From Pseudomonas sp. CCC3.1 (lineage in GTDB: Bacteria; Pseudomonadota; Gammaproteobacteria; Pseudomonadales; Pseudomonadaceae), in NCBI RefSeq assembly GCF_034347405.1, contig NZ_CP133778.1:2480001-2544000 (forward strand): a DNA stretch of 64,000 nucleotides, given 5' to 3'. The notes beneath the pieces were generated by a model that did not search any database, had not been told where the DNA came from, and saw only the letters and a program-made list of their open reading frames with translations. How positions within the stretch are numbered: position 1 is the first letter of the stretch; every line of letters begins with the position of its first letter. Both the position numbers and the translations under genes were made by a program. Below, piece by piece: positions 45,301 to 52,534 of the stretch.

Positions 45301-47159
45301 CTGCTGCCCGCAAGGCGCGGGTCGATGAGCTGAATGTGCGATTCCGCGCCATGAATGTCTGGGCGGATGAGTTGGGCATCGAATTGAATGAGGCACTGCA
45401 GCGGGTCGAAGATGTTTACAAGGGGCAAGCGGCTGAGTCGCTCACTTACCTTGAAAAGGTCGTGCGGATTAAACACCTGAGAAGACGGGCCACCGAGGCT
45501 AAAAACACTTTTATTGTTGAACACGCGAACTTCAAGGAGCGTCACGCGTTAGCCCCGCAAACGATGGATTTCAAGAAGGACGCTCATTTCAATCTGTCAT
45601 TGCTTAACCTGTCTAAAGACATCCTTTACTCGCAGCACGTTTTTGTGACGCTATTTATTGAGTTGCATCCGCAGTTTATAGAAGCCACCCACAAGACATT
45701 GGCCCCTGAAGAGGTCGATGGTTTTATCAGCATGCGCCGTGAGCTCTACAACGCTCAGCATCTGCATCTGGAAGACTTTCGCGAGGTGATGCGGCGATTC
45801 AAGGCACTGCGCGACTCTCCTCGGGTCGGCCCGGGAATGGCCAAAGAACGAGAGAAAATTCTGCCCACCATCGCGATGACTCAAGGCCAATCGCGCCACG
45901 TGACGGAGCTGGATTTTCTGTCCTCGCATCTGGTAACCCTGGCGGACATCGTTCCTACCGTGCCATTTGGCCGTGAGTGGCATGAGCTGATCGAAATCGT
46001 TTGGCCGTTGACCTACACCCTTCAATCACAAGCGCATCTGGCGACATCGCAATTGTTTAGCCACAGTGAGCGCGTGGAGATCATGGAGGATATTCAGGAA
46101 CGCTATGCGCGGGCGTATGACGGGCTGGAAGTGCTGCACCTTGAAGTGGCTGATCAACTCCACCGGGCGGACTACAACCGGTTATTGGACATCATTAAAG
46201 GGCTCAGCCTGAAGGTTGAAGAACAATTGGCCGAGGAGTTACGCCGCGAGAATGAGTGGTTGCCTGCCCAGCCGGGGCCCTCTCGCGCCGGGCAACAGAC
46301 CTCGAAGATCATCAGAACCCATAAACACGGCATTTTGATTGGTGTGGCCAGGACCTCCGAGCATGATACCGAGGTGGTTGAAGTGGGGGATCCTGTTTCG
46401 GATGACCCTCAAAACAGGTCGAGCGGCCCGTTAGCGGGTCGACCAAAGTTAGCCTTCCGCGAGTCGTCCCCCAATCGCTGGGAGGCGATCGAGCCCCCCG
46501 TTGCGCCAGCCATGGCGCAAACGCTCGGCGCTATTCGCACCCGGTTCAGGACGCTAATGACCAGGGCAAGGACCAAAATTGGCATTGTTGATGGCTACGT
46601 CAAACACTCAAAAAATCCTGTGCATCTTCAGGAAATCCTTGATCGTGATGCTCAGGAACTGGAGGGTCTGGTGCGGGTCATTCAGCGTGACCTCCCAGCA
46701 GAGCCTGATCAGGAAAAACCCAAGCCCAATAGCCCGCAGTCGATGCTCAGGCAATTACGTGAAGGGGCCAAAAGGTTGCGTGATCATGGCGTCTGGTTGC
46801 TCAAGTCGCTACCGCCCAGCACTGCGTCCGTTGAGGCCTTGCTGGAGCAAGGTGAAGTGCATCTGGTCAAATTAGGTCAACGACTCAAGATGTTTGGGCC
46901 CCGAAACGATTACGTTCAGGAGTACCAGGTGCTCAACAAGAGCAATCAAGTGCTGTGGTATGCCCATTTTCACTACCCAGACCTGACCTCCGCCAGTCAT
47001 GCACCAACGGCTGCGCACTTCAAACTCAAGGAACAGCGCAGAGAGAGCAAGCAAAGTCTGGAGGCCAAAGCCAAACCGGGTGAAAAGGTACCGGAGGTGT
47101 ATTACGGCAAAATCAGCGAAAGCATGATCACTGCCCGTTTTATGCCTTTGGAGGAGTGA
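42372..47159 (+). CDS. Dermonecrotic-toxin-domain (DUF6543) large protein
   Basis: The 1595-residue protein matches a large Pseudomonas family labelled dermonecrotic toxin domain. Family-like blocks are LPEWLQNASDADRFAYRSHM (about residue 360), DLHRYASQVLHQQMLEDQPL, NLIAMPSGHMTIRHKHNQLI with the following WWMTPAYV, and FGRCLLYRPLLQNVLIEYPS (about 600). A hydrophobic pair (WLLLNTFAPLLRGPVAVVGW onward, about 710-775) may insert in membranes. A Pro/Val/Glu-rich linker (about 780-850) and a charged helical region follow. The C-terminus (DYVQEYQVLNKSNQVLWYAH) is also typical. There is no signal peptide, and activity is untested as far as I know. ATG 42372 follows GGAAG; ATG 42315 is a longer option. 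Confidence 0.8.
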   Translation: MTTHTDATLVLSRSRLLTDAMIRQFSDRPTLRRVVSDLLVNTLKKQFSPPATAINLDHLKVNWTVDDAEQALQVVRQQSLLDAVLEHIALGTPVNYTFYELQQCYLTQQPDGAAAPDHAHAFLPMTTVEQSIRQVLRDWVRGYQEALVDYWNAPVEGYRSRQHWLGRFFAKTLLVSANTSPELNEDQVDVLRQILKYPVLTDRLRALDSPTRPHVYFNQVQFNLGTHSVEHLLADLLVVYAVEGREQLLVCKPSGQIESFATLSAYGRQLGRRLSSEYPVESLTWRRYEADGDFLQTQAMIVLDTQLGTIAALDTNALVPRSVEQLERRLQQITDPVAIGSWEDEEPSPALARVYRALPEWLQNASDADRFAYRSHMIDLADVTRKAKGRVFDEGIPDLHRYASQVLHQQMLEDQPLAPGYNPDDIELDFIVASGPLGTAGLTESVTYSLTNLAVQNLIAMPSGHMTIRHKHNQLIQGWWMTPAYVKSLISRVDIGGTYPTLIKRLLMDDLAEAARREALYSDQLRVALPMQALESVLKGQGTVTAWGYRCVAALMQYEAGARVMEGRQVTICPLGMLSVPGAAPDFVRAMYIIGIADDPFGRCLLYRPLLQNVLIEYPSAQALLAAMAKRGALRDSVLHWLPDASRATHAAGVLDPAHPHVEASTFFYLRGMSSRFVHGLFRDSAMALVELADRQSVSNAESRWATFKEGGWLLLNTFAPLLRGPVAVVGWLLLTVSALKQDISALNSDDERSKAPAVIDLLFNIALVLLHVAQRPGGAVPEVGGELEGPPAVVVEDTNVDEAPAGQPPLPVVEEWEEALQPQDEVAAVQPVVEKGGEPAPVKVEQGQVYFSDVPVGNRRTHLDYAWFNTPMFEFNQTQLTWLDLNRGLYPEQHQPVASGQYKGLYVIERKWHALVRGFSYEVSLEDEGVVVVSPKNPLETGPWLRTDGNGAWDFDLRMRLLGGGPQKRQESMARAAARKARVDELNVRFRAMNVWADELGIELNEALQRVEDVYKGQAAESLTYLEKVVRIKHLRRRATEAKNTFIVEHANFKERHALAPQTMDFKKDAHFNLSLLNLSKDILYSQHVFVTLFIELHPQFIEATHKTLAPEEVDGFISMRRELYNAQHLHLEDFREVMRRFKALRDSPRVGPGMAKEREKILPTIAMTQGQSRHVTELDFLSSHLVTLADIVPTVPFGREWHELIEIVWPLTYTLQSQAHLATSQLFSHSERVEIMEDIQERYARAYDGLEVLHLEVADQLHRADYNRLLDIIKGLSLKVEEQLAEELRRENEWLPAQPGPSRAGQQTSKIIRTHKHGILIGVARTSEHDTEVVEVGDPVSDDPQNRSSGPLAGRPKLAFRESSPNRWEAIEPPVAPAMAQTLGAIRTRFRTLMTRARTKIGIVDGYVKHSKNPVHLQEILDRDAQELEGLVRVIQRDLPAEPDQEKPKPNSPQSMLRQLREGAKRLRDHGVWLLKSLPPSTASVEALLEQGEVHLVKLGQRLKMFGPRNDYVQEYQVLNKSNQVLWYAHFHYPDLTSASHAPTAAHFKLKEQRRESKQSLEAKAKPGEKVPEVYYGKISESMITARFMPLEE

Positions 47160-47230
47160 ACCTTGGAGCGCGCATAGGTTAGCGGGCTGATTTGACCTAT
47201 CATTGCGCCTTTCCAACAGGTGAATCATTA

Positions 47231-47533
47231 ATGAGCGAATCAACCCAGACCTTGCGCGCAGCCGTTGAAACCAGCGACATGCTGGAAATCGACGGTTTGC
47301 ATGCCTTTGAATTCTCCATTAGCGAGGGGAAGGAGCTGGTCATTCAAGTCATGGATGGTCGAGATAAAAAAAGCTGGACCTTCACCGGCGCGCAAGTAGA
47401 CGCGGCCGTTTTTAACGATGGCTTGCAAAGCTGGACATTAAGCGGTGATTCAGGCGAACACCGTCTAGTCTGCCTCAGTGCCTTTCGCGCAAATGATGAT
47501 GACGATGAGTCCGAGGTGGCTGATGAAGCTTAA
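47231..47533 (+). CDS. Small acidic protein, DUF5629-like
   Basis: The 100-residue cytoplasmic protein is acidic, with a C-terminal tail NDDDDESEVADEA. The core SDMLEIDGLHAFEFSISEGK, DGRDKKSWTFTGAQVDAAVF and SGEHRLVCLSAF resembles a Pseudomonas family I recall as DUF5629 (moderate certainty). ATG 47231 has AGGTGA 8 nt upstream. The gene lies 71 bp after the large toxin-like gene, and its 3' end overlaps the lactonase start by 11 bp. Translation is therefore coupled to the lactonase rather than to the toxin. Function unknown. Confidence 0.7.
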   Translation: MSESTQTLRAAVETSDMLEIDGLHAFEFSISEGKELVIQVMDGRDKKSWTFTGAQVDAAVFNDGLQSWTLSGDSGEHRLVCLSAFRANDDDDESEVADEA

Positions 47534-48695
47534 ATGGTTGCCTTTGCTGCTTGCATCGAGTGTCGGTGCAATGTCGGCGCAAGCTGCGTCCGAGAACGAA
47601 GTGGAGCTGCTGGTCGGTTCTTATACCCAAGGTAAAAGTCAGGGTATCTACCGCCTGCAATTCAACAGCGAGACCGGACGCATCACCCCTGAGCCCTTGC
47701 AAGTGTTTAAAGCGGCCAACCCCTCATGGCTGACCCTGTCCAAAGACCAGCAACGCCTGTTTGTGGTCAATGAAAACGGCAAGGGGCAGGCCGATGGGGT
47801 GGGCCGTGTCAGCAGCCTGGCGATTGACCCGAAAACCAACCAGTTGACCTTGATCAATCAGGTCAAGTCCTTGGGCGAAGAGCCAACGCACTCAAGCCTG
47901 AGTGCCGATGAGCGTTACCTGTTCGTGGCCAATTACGGCGTGCATGAAGATCCGGGCGGCAGCCTGGCGGTTTTGCCGATCAATGACCAGGGCCAGTTGC
48001 AGCCTGTGACCCAGATGAGCAGCCATCAGGCCAGCCGGGTCAATCCTGAGCGCCAGATGTCGGCCCATGTGCACTCCGTGGTGTCGTCTCCGGATGGCAA
48101 GTTCGTGTTTGCCAACGATCTGGGTGCAGACAAGATTTTTGTTTATCAGTACGACCCGCAGGCCAACCCTGAGCATCCTTTGGTGGCCGCCAAGCCACCT
48201 GCGGTTGAATTACCAGCGGGCAGCGGTCCTCGGCATTTACTGTTCTCCAAGGATGGCAAGCACGCTTACCTGACCACTGAAATGAGTGCTCAGGTATTTG
48301 TGTTCGATTACGCGAACGGACAACTCAAACAGCGTCAAGCTGTTGAACTGGCCCACGGCCAGCCACAGGAAAAACGGGCTGCCGGCGCTTTGCACGCCAG
48401 TGCCGATGGCAAGTTCCTGTACGTCAGCAACCGTGGCAAGGCCAACGAACTGTTGGTGTTTGCCATTGACCCGGTGACGGGCGAACTGACTGAAGTCCAG
48501 CGTCGTTCGGTCGAGGGCGATCACCCGCGCGAGTTTACCTTGAGCCCCAATGGCAAGTTCCTGCTGGTGGCCAACCAGATGAGCAACGCTATTGTGGTGA
48601 TCGAACGCGATGCTGAAACCGGCAAGCTGGGCAAGACGCTGCAAACCTTGCCGATGGATGCACCGTCTGACGTGAAGTTCATCAACCGCCCATAA
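47523..48695 (+). CDS. Exported lactonase family protein (YbhE-like seven-bladed propeller)
   Basis: The 390-residue protein has a signal peptide (LKWLPLLLASSVGAMSAQA). Its beta-propeller belongs to the 6-phosphogluconolactonase/3-carboxymuconate cyclase family: LLVGSYTQGKSQGIYRLQFN opens blade 1, HVHSVVSSPDGKFVFANDLG and SGPRHLLFSKDGKHAYLTTE mid-protein, and DHPREFTLSPNGKFLLVANQ near the end. Export argues against a role on 6-phosphogluconolactone; a periplasmic lactone is more likely. ATG 47523 starts the signal peptide and has GAGG 8 nt upstream, overlapping the previous gene. The 3' part has a diverged second copy at 50590-50715. Confidence 0.85.
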   Translation: MKLKWLPLLLASSVGAMSAQAASENEVELLVGSYTQGKSQGIYRLQFNSETGRITPEPLQVFKAANPSWLTLSKDQQRLFVVNENGKGQADGVGRVSSLAIDPKTNQLTLINQVKSLGEEPTHSSLSADERYLFVANYGVHEDPGGSLAVLPINDQGQLQPVTQMSSHQASRVNPERQMSAHVHSVVSSPDGKFVFANDLGADKIFVYQYDPQANPEHPLVAAKPPAVELPAGSGPRHLLFSKDGKHAYLTTEMSAQVFVFDYANGQLKQRQAVELAHGQPQEKRAAGALHASADGKFLYVSNRGKANELLVFAIDPVTGELTEVQRRSVEGDHPREFTLSPNGKFLLVANQMSNAIVVIERDAETGKLGKTLQTLPMDAPSDVKFINRP

Positions 48696-48722
48696 CTGTG
48701 TATCGATACGAGCAATAGACCT

Positions 48723-48850
48723 TAGGCTCTGTACAACATGTATCTGCGCTTGGTTATGCGGCGTTGAAAACAGGCTCGGAATGCTGATTTACACCCCGTA
48801 AATTCCGCTTCCTCGCCTGTTTTCGCCTTGTCTAACCTGCGTTAGGCCAT
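48723..48850. mobile_element. IS-end/MITE remnant
   Basis: TAGGCTCTGTACAACATGTA starts at 48723, and the first 50 bases match the reverse complement of the 68-bp element at 7515-7582 with about five differences. Inside, ACAGGCTCGGAAT (from 48771) and the inverse of that stretch near 48810-48830 form an imperfect hairpin. The right end is decayed (GTCTAACCTGCG where the left end's complement would be expected). No transposase is present. It sits at the boundary between the lactonase and the lower-GC amidase gene; the rest of 48696-48895 shows nothing else. Confidence 0.6.
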
Positions 48851-48895
48851 AAAACACAGGCTTGAATAGCATGACCTGTTGGATGCGCAGGGCGA

Positions 48896-50476
48896 TCAAG
48901 GTGCAAAAGCAGGATTTAACCGTGCTTGGGTGGCTTGTTCGTAACTGTAAGCAAGCCCTAGCAAGTTTGCTTCGCTCCAGCGTGGCCCATAAAAATACAG
49001 CCCTTTCAACGTGCCATGGTCATCAATGCCTGAAGGAACTGTTATGCCCGGATAACCTGCTACCGGAACAATAGTTGAGGCAAAACCTTCAGAACTATCA
49101 ATCAGTGCATCCAGGGCATGTTCGCTCAACACGCTATCAATTGCCTGACGACTGCGGGTATTAAGCAGTGTCCAAAGTTCGTTGTACTGGGTTTCGTTGT
49201 AGGGTGTGTTCATAAAAGACAATACAGAACTTTGCCCATATTCTGGCACACCAGGTGTGTGTTGATTGAAGTTGATGAATGCTTCCATAGAGTTGACAGG
49301 CATCTGCTGTCGGGAACTAAACCAGCCTGGTGCTTCGCGGTTCAAATCCATGAACAAAAACTCTTGATAGCGCTCCATGTAGTTCGAATTCTCATAGCTG
49401 GGTTCTTCTACGGGGATAAGTGTTGCTCCAGCATTAGCCATTATTACTAATGCCTGTAAGAAATTGAGATCAAGATCTGTTTCCGAGTTTCCAGGTGCGT
49501 AGCGGCTGGGATAGCCGATTCGTTTACCGTTCAACTCTGCAGTATTGAGTAAGGCGGTGTAATCAGTTGGTACGCCTGCGTGAGTGCGCTGTACGGTATC
49601 AGTCGAATCATTTCCCGTCATGGCGTTGAGGAGTAGGGCAGCGTCCCGTACCGTGCGTGTAATCGGCCCTGGGGTGTCCTGATTTCGCGACACAACGATC
49701 ATGCCGGTTCTGCTTAAAAGACCAAGGCTCGGCTTTAAGCCCACAACGCCATTCATGAATGAGGGGCAATGAATGGAGCCATTGGTCTCCGTGCCCACAG
49801 TCAAGGGTGCGAACCCCGCCGCGGCAGCGGCGGCAGAGCCGGTACTGGAGCCACAAGGGTCTGCTGATAATTTATGAGGATTTTTAGTTTGCCCACCTCG
49901 TGCGCTCCAGCCGCTTGGGACATCGGGGTCACGAAAGCCTGCCAACTCGGTCATGTTGGTTTTACCCAAAATGACCGCTCCCGCCTCACGTAATTGTTGA
50001 ATGATAAATGCATCCTGAGCGGCGGGCTGACCTACCAGCGCCAGAGAACCGGCGCTGGTCTGCATGTTATCTGCGGTCTGAATATTGTCCTTGATGAGAA
50101 CGGGAATCCCATGCAAAGGTCCGCGAAGTGTCCCCTGGCGGCGTTCTTGATCTCTTTCAGCTGCAATGTCCAATGCTTGTGGGTTGAGTTCAATAATTGC
50201 ATTAATAACGGGGCCATTTTTATCCAGCGCATGAATACGATTGAGCAAGTACTTGACCAATAATACGGAGCTGAAATTTGCTCGATCCATGTTTTCTGTC
50301 AACTCTGCGACGCTCGCATATTCCGCGCCCACCATTAATGCCAACTGTTGCGGTTCAATACGATGCAAGAGCGTTTCGGCAGTGTTAGCCATGGCCCCCT
50401 GGCTGTACAGCAGTGCCGCACTTAACGTTATCGAAACTCCAAGCCTGGACAATCCTTGTCCTTTTATTGCATTCAT
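48896..50476 (-). CDS. Exported amidase-signature family protein
   Basis: The 526-residue amidase has a signal peptide (SRLGVSITLSAALLYSQGAMA). The catalytic Ser-cisSer-Lys set is visible: Lys in GPLHGIPVLIKDNIQT, the Gly/Ser-rich loop SADPCGSSTGSAAAAAAG with the cis-Ser, and the nucleophile region TVGTETNGSIHCPSFMNGVV. It hydrolyses an amide bond of unknown substrate outside the cytoplasm. GC is lower than in the flanks (29 of 60 bases at 49321-49380), and it is bounded by an IS/MITE remnant and a lactonase gene fragment, so it was probably acquired. The start at 50476 has AAGGA 8 nt upstream; the longer frame to 50518 adds non-signal sequence. Confidence 0.85.
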   Translation of the reverse strand: MNAIKGQGLSRLGVSITLSAALLYSQGAMANTAETLLHRIEPQQLALMVGAEYASVAELTENMDRANFSSVLLVKYLLNRIHALDKNGPVINAIIELNPQALDIAAERDQERRQGTLRGPLHGIPVLIKDNIQTADNMQTSAGSLALVGQPAAQDAFIIQQLREAGAVILGKTNMTELAGFRDPDVPSGWSARGGQTKNPHKLSADPCGSSTGSAAAAAAGFAPLTVGTETNGSIHCPSFMNGVVGLKPSLGLLSRTGMIVVSRNQDTPGPITRTVRDAALLLNAMTGNDSTDTVQRTHAGVPTDYTALLNTAELNGKRIGYPSRYAPGNSETDLDLNFLQALVIMANAGATLIPVEEPSYENSNYMERYQEFLFMDLNREAPGWFSSRQQMPVNSMEAFINFNQHTPGVPEYGQSSVLSFMNTPYNETQYNELWTLLNTRSRQAIDSVLSEHALDALIDSSEGFASTIVPVAGYPGITVPSGIDDHGTLKGLYFYGPRWSEANLLGLAYSYEQATQARLNPAFAP

Positions 50477-50589
50477 GACGAGTCCTTGTGTCGTTGGTTT
50501 TATGTGTAGTAACGCCAAGGGTAGTTCGATTAAAGACCGGAGAAGTTTAATCGCGTACTTAGTGTGTAAGCATGTAATGCAACGGGTGG

Positions 50590-50715
50590 CACCAATCTGC
50601 TCTTCGTTATCAACCGAGCACCGGCAAGCAGGGACAAACCCTGGAAAAGCTGGCGATGGACGCGCCTTCAGGCGTTAAAGTCATCAGCCGGCCCTGGCTG
50701 TATCAATCGCGCTGA
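50590..50715 (+). pseudogene. 3' remnant of a second YbhE-like lactonase gene
   Basis: Read in frame to the TGA at 50713-50715, the sequence gives STGKQGQTLEKLAMDAPSGV then KVISRPWLYQSR. This aligns with the end of the lactonase at 47523-48695 (ETGKLGKTLQTLPMDAPSDV then KFINRP). Codon by codon I count about 70% base identity over 74 bases. There is no start codon and no upstream lactonase sequence, so it is a leftover C-terminus. The remaining 50477-50589 shows no gene. Confidence 0.7.
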
Positions 50716-50822
50716 TACCTGTTAGTGCTGCAATGAATTTCTGCGTGATGGCCCTTGGCGTTAAGTTTGCTCCACGGCCTGAACAGGCAAGCAAGCTCAC
50801 TGAGTCGTCGAGGGTTATCGCA

Positions 50823-50996
50823 ATGAACTTCAATCTTTTCTCCGTCATCGCTGCTTCTGCCATCTCCGCCACTGTGGCCCTGCCAGCCAGCGCCAATACC
50901 GTGGTCAGCGACAAGAAATCCACGGCCTATACCCAAAAATACCTGCAACAAAGCGCTAACTTCTATGCCGCTCTGGAACACAAAACTCAGTCCTGA
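50823..50996 (+). CDS. Small exported protein of unknown function
   Basis: The 57-residue protein starts with a clear signal peptide (MNFNLFSVIAASAISATVAL, cleavage near PASA-N). The mature part of about 30 residues is polar (VVSDKKSTAYTQKYLQQSAN) and has no Cys. GAGGG lies about 9 nt before the ATG. I do not recognise the family with confidence; similar short exported proteins are common in Pseudomonas. A REP hairpin follows 14 bp after its stop. Confidence 0.6.
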   Translation: MNFNLFSVIAASAISATVALPASANTVVSDKKSTAYTQKYLQQSANFYAALEHKTQS

Positions 50997-51010
50997 ACAT
51001 CTTGGAACTC

Positions 51011-51079
51011 TGTAGGAGCGAGCTTGCCTCGCGATCTTTTAAACGATCAAAAGACCGCGAGGCAAGCTCGCTCCTGCAG
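51011..51079. repeat. REP pair, TGTAGGAGCGAGCTTG type
   Basis: Inverted arms start TGTAGGAGCGAGCTTGCCTC at 51011 and end with the inverse at 51079 (two base changes: ACCGCG and CTGCA). It separates the small exported-protein gene from the convergent anti-sigma gene. Confidence 0.86.
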
Positions 51080-51096
51080 GGATTATGTGCACCCGC

Positions 51097-51846
51097 CTAA
51101 AATTTCACGGTATTCAACAACTGCGCGGTCGAGCCTTGTGCCGGTCCTACCATGGCGTAGTTGTAGCCGGGGCCTGACCAGTAATCGGCCTGTAAATCGC
51201 CATCGCGTCGACTTCCCCGAGGCAGCAAGGTGTTCTGTGGCCCAGGCGGACGAATGTAAAAGCTGATGTGCTGCCCCTGCGTATTTTCGTACAGCACCAT
51301 GGCTGCGCCGCCCTGATCGGTGGTGAGCAAACGGCAACTGACCGGTTTAAATCCCGATGAACTCAAGTCTGGCAAGCGCTCGGCGTGGCTGAAGTAGCGG
51401 TCCATCCAGGTTTGCATGTCGCTGCTCTGCTCAACTTTATAGTCGGCGGGCAGAAAACCTTGCTCAGCAAACATGCGGTGTGCGGCCAGTGCATCGGTCA
51501 TGGGTAATAGGCTGGGGCTCAATGTCATCTGTCTGGCCTGCCAGCCGCCCAAGCCACCCACGCTCACTGCAATCAACAGTACCGCAGCCGTTGCCCAGTG
51601 GCGCGCTGACTGCCGACGCTGACGCTGGCGAATGGCCGCAGGATCAAGCGCCGGGTTGGCCGGTTGCAGCAAGGTCTGCTGCAACGCCGTGCGCAGGTTT
51701 TGAGCGTCTTGCTGCCAGGCGTGGACGTTGGCTGCGACGTCGGGGTGGGCCTCTAGGTACAGCTCGACCTGCTGACGCTCCGGCTCGCTAAGTGCGTGAT
51801 CAACGTAAGCATGCAAGTCACGCTCACTGGGTGGGGTGGTGATCAT
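51097..51846 (-). CDS. Anti-sigma factor, single-pass membrane protein
   Basis: The 249-residue protein has an N-terminal anti-sigma domain (about residues 1-60; SERDLHAYVDHALSEPERQQ is typical), here without the His/Cys zinc set. A linker is followed by one membrane helix (HWATAAVLLIAVSVGGLGGW, about residues 84-103) and a periplasmic domain of about 140 residues with FKPVSCRLLTTDQGGAAMVL. It should hold the adjacent ECF sigma factor until an envelope or oxidative signal arrives. Its start overlaps the sigma gene's stop by 4 nt. Confidence 0.85.
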   Translation of the reverse strand: MITTPPSERDLHAYVDHALSEPERQQVELYLEAHPDVAANVHAWQQDAQNLRTALQQTLLQPANPALDPAAIRQRQRRQSARHWATAAVLLIAVSVGGLGGWQARQMTLSPSLLPMTDALAAHRMFAEQGFLPADYKVEQSSDMQTWMDRYFSHAERLPDLSSSGFKPVSCRLLTTDQGGAAMVLYENTQGQHISFYIRPPGPQNTLLPRGSRRDGDLQADYWSGPGYNYAMVGPAQGSTAQLLNTVKF

Positions 51847-52361
51847 TTAAGTCTCCGCAAAACAGGGCGGGTGATTTCGCCTTCGCTGAGTAGGCGCAAC
51901 GCCTGGCGTGCGCGTGACAGGCGTGACATTACCGTGCCAATCGGCACCTCAAGAATGTCCGCGACTTGCTGGTAGCTCAAACCTTCCACCGATACCCATA
52001 GCAACAGGGCGCGCTGTTCGGTGCTCAATTGATCGAACGCTTGCAGCGTCGATTGTGCGATGACCGTGCGTTCGGTGGAGGGTTGAGTGTCGTCGCGGCC
52101 GGTAAATAATTCGAGCATGCGGGCGTAGCGTCGAGTGCGCCGATGGTTGTCGACAAATTGTCGATACAGGATGGTAAACAGCCACGCCCGCAAATCCCCT
52201 TCAGGGCGTTTGCTGTCCACACTGCCAAGCGCTCGCTCCAGGCAGGCTTGCACCAGATCGTCGGCATTACTGGAGTGACGCGTCAACGACAGCGCAAAGC
52301 GCCTGAGGCGCGGCATGAGTTCGCGCAGTTGCTCGTCAAATGGGGGCATGGGGACCTGCAC
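51843..52361 (-). CDS. ECF-type RNA polymerase sigma factor
   Basis: The 172-residue sigma-70 family protein has only regions 2 and 4. Region 2 has MPRLRRFALSLTRHSSNADD, LVQACLERAL and the core-binding DLRAWLFTILYRQFVDNHRR. Region 4 has LSTEQRALLLWVSVEGLSYQ and the -35 recognition helix QQVADILEVPIGTVMSRLSR. It is co-transcribed with its anti-sigma and divergent from a catalase-family peroxidase gene. Matching GGAAT-N16-CGTC promoters on both sides suggest that it drives itself and the peroxidase operon. A second start at the fifth codon is possible. Confidence 0.9.
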   Translation of the reverse strand: MQVPMPPFDEQLRELMPRLRRFALSLTRHSSNADDLVQACLERALGSVDSKRPEGDLRAWLFTILYRQFVDNHRRTRRYARMLELFTGRDDTQPSTERTVIAQSTLQAFDQLSTEQRALLLWVSVEGLSYQQVADILEVPIGTVMSRLSRARQALRLLSEGEITRPVLRRLK

Positions 52362-52395
52362 GGCATGGGTCTGTTAATCGGGTTGGAACCATGAA

Positions 52396-52420
52396 GACGA
52401 CTAGGCTCAAGGGTTATTCC
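52396..52420 (-). promoter_or_regulatory. Putative ECF promoter for sigma/anti-sigma operon
   Basis: On the minus strand, GGAAT (52416-52420) is followed after exactly 16 bases by CGTC (52396-52399). The -10 element lies about 35 bp before the sigma start codon. The surrounding GGGAATAA matches the element on the opposite strand. Confidence 0.65.
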
Positions 52421-52464
52421 CGTCGCGTGAAAATAAATTTCTTAAAAATAGTTGCGACGCTGCG

Positions 52465-52489
52465 GGAATAAGCCTGATTGGCCTGCGTC
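52465..52489 (+). promoter_or_regulatory. Putative ECF promoter for catalase/cytochrome operon
   Basis: GGAAT (52465-52469) followed after exactly 16 bases by CGTC (52486-52489) lies 45 bp before the peroxidase start. The two promoters are mirror images: the -35 regions form an imperfect inverted repeat centred near 52442. Confidence 0.65.
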
Positions 52490-52534
52490 TCATAGGCCAT
52501 CCACCTGATGGCCCCGTGGCCTCGGAGTTCTTAC

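Noticed and set aside
48723..48850. Intact insertion sequence
   Set aside because: No transposase frame is present between the ends; only about 130 bp of end-like sequence remains.
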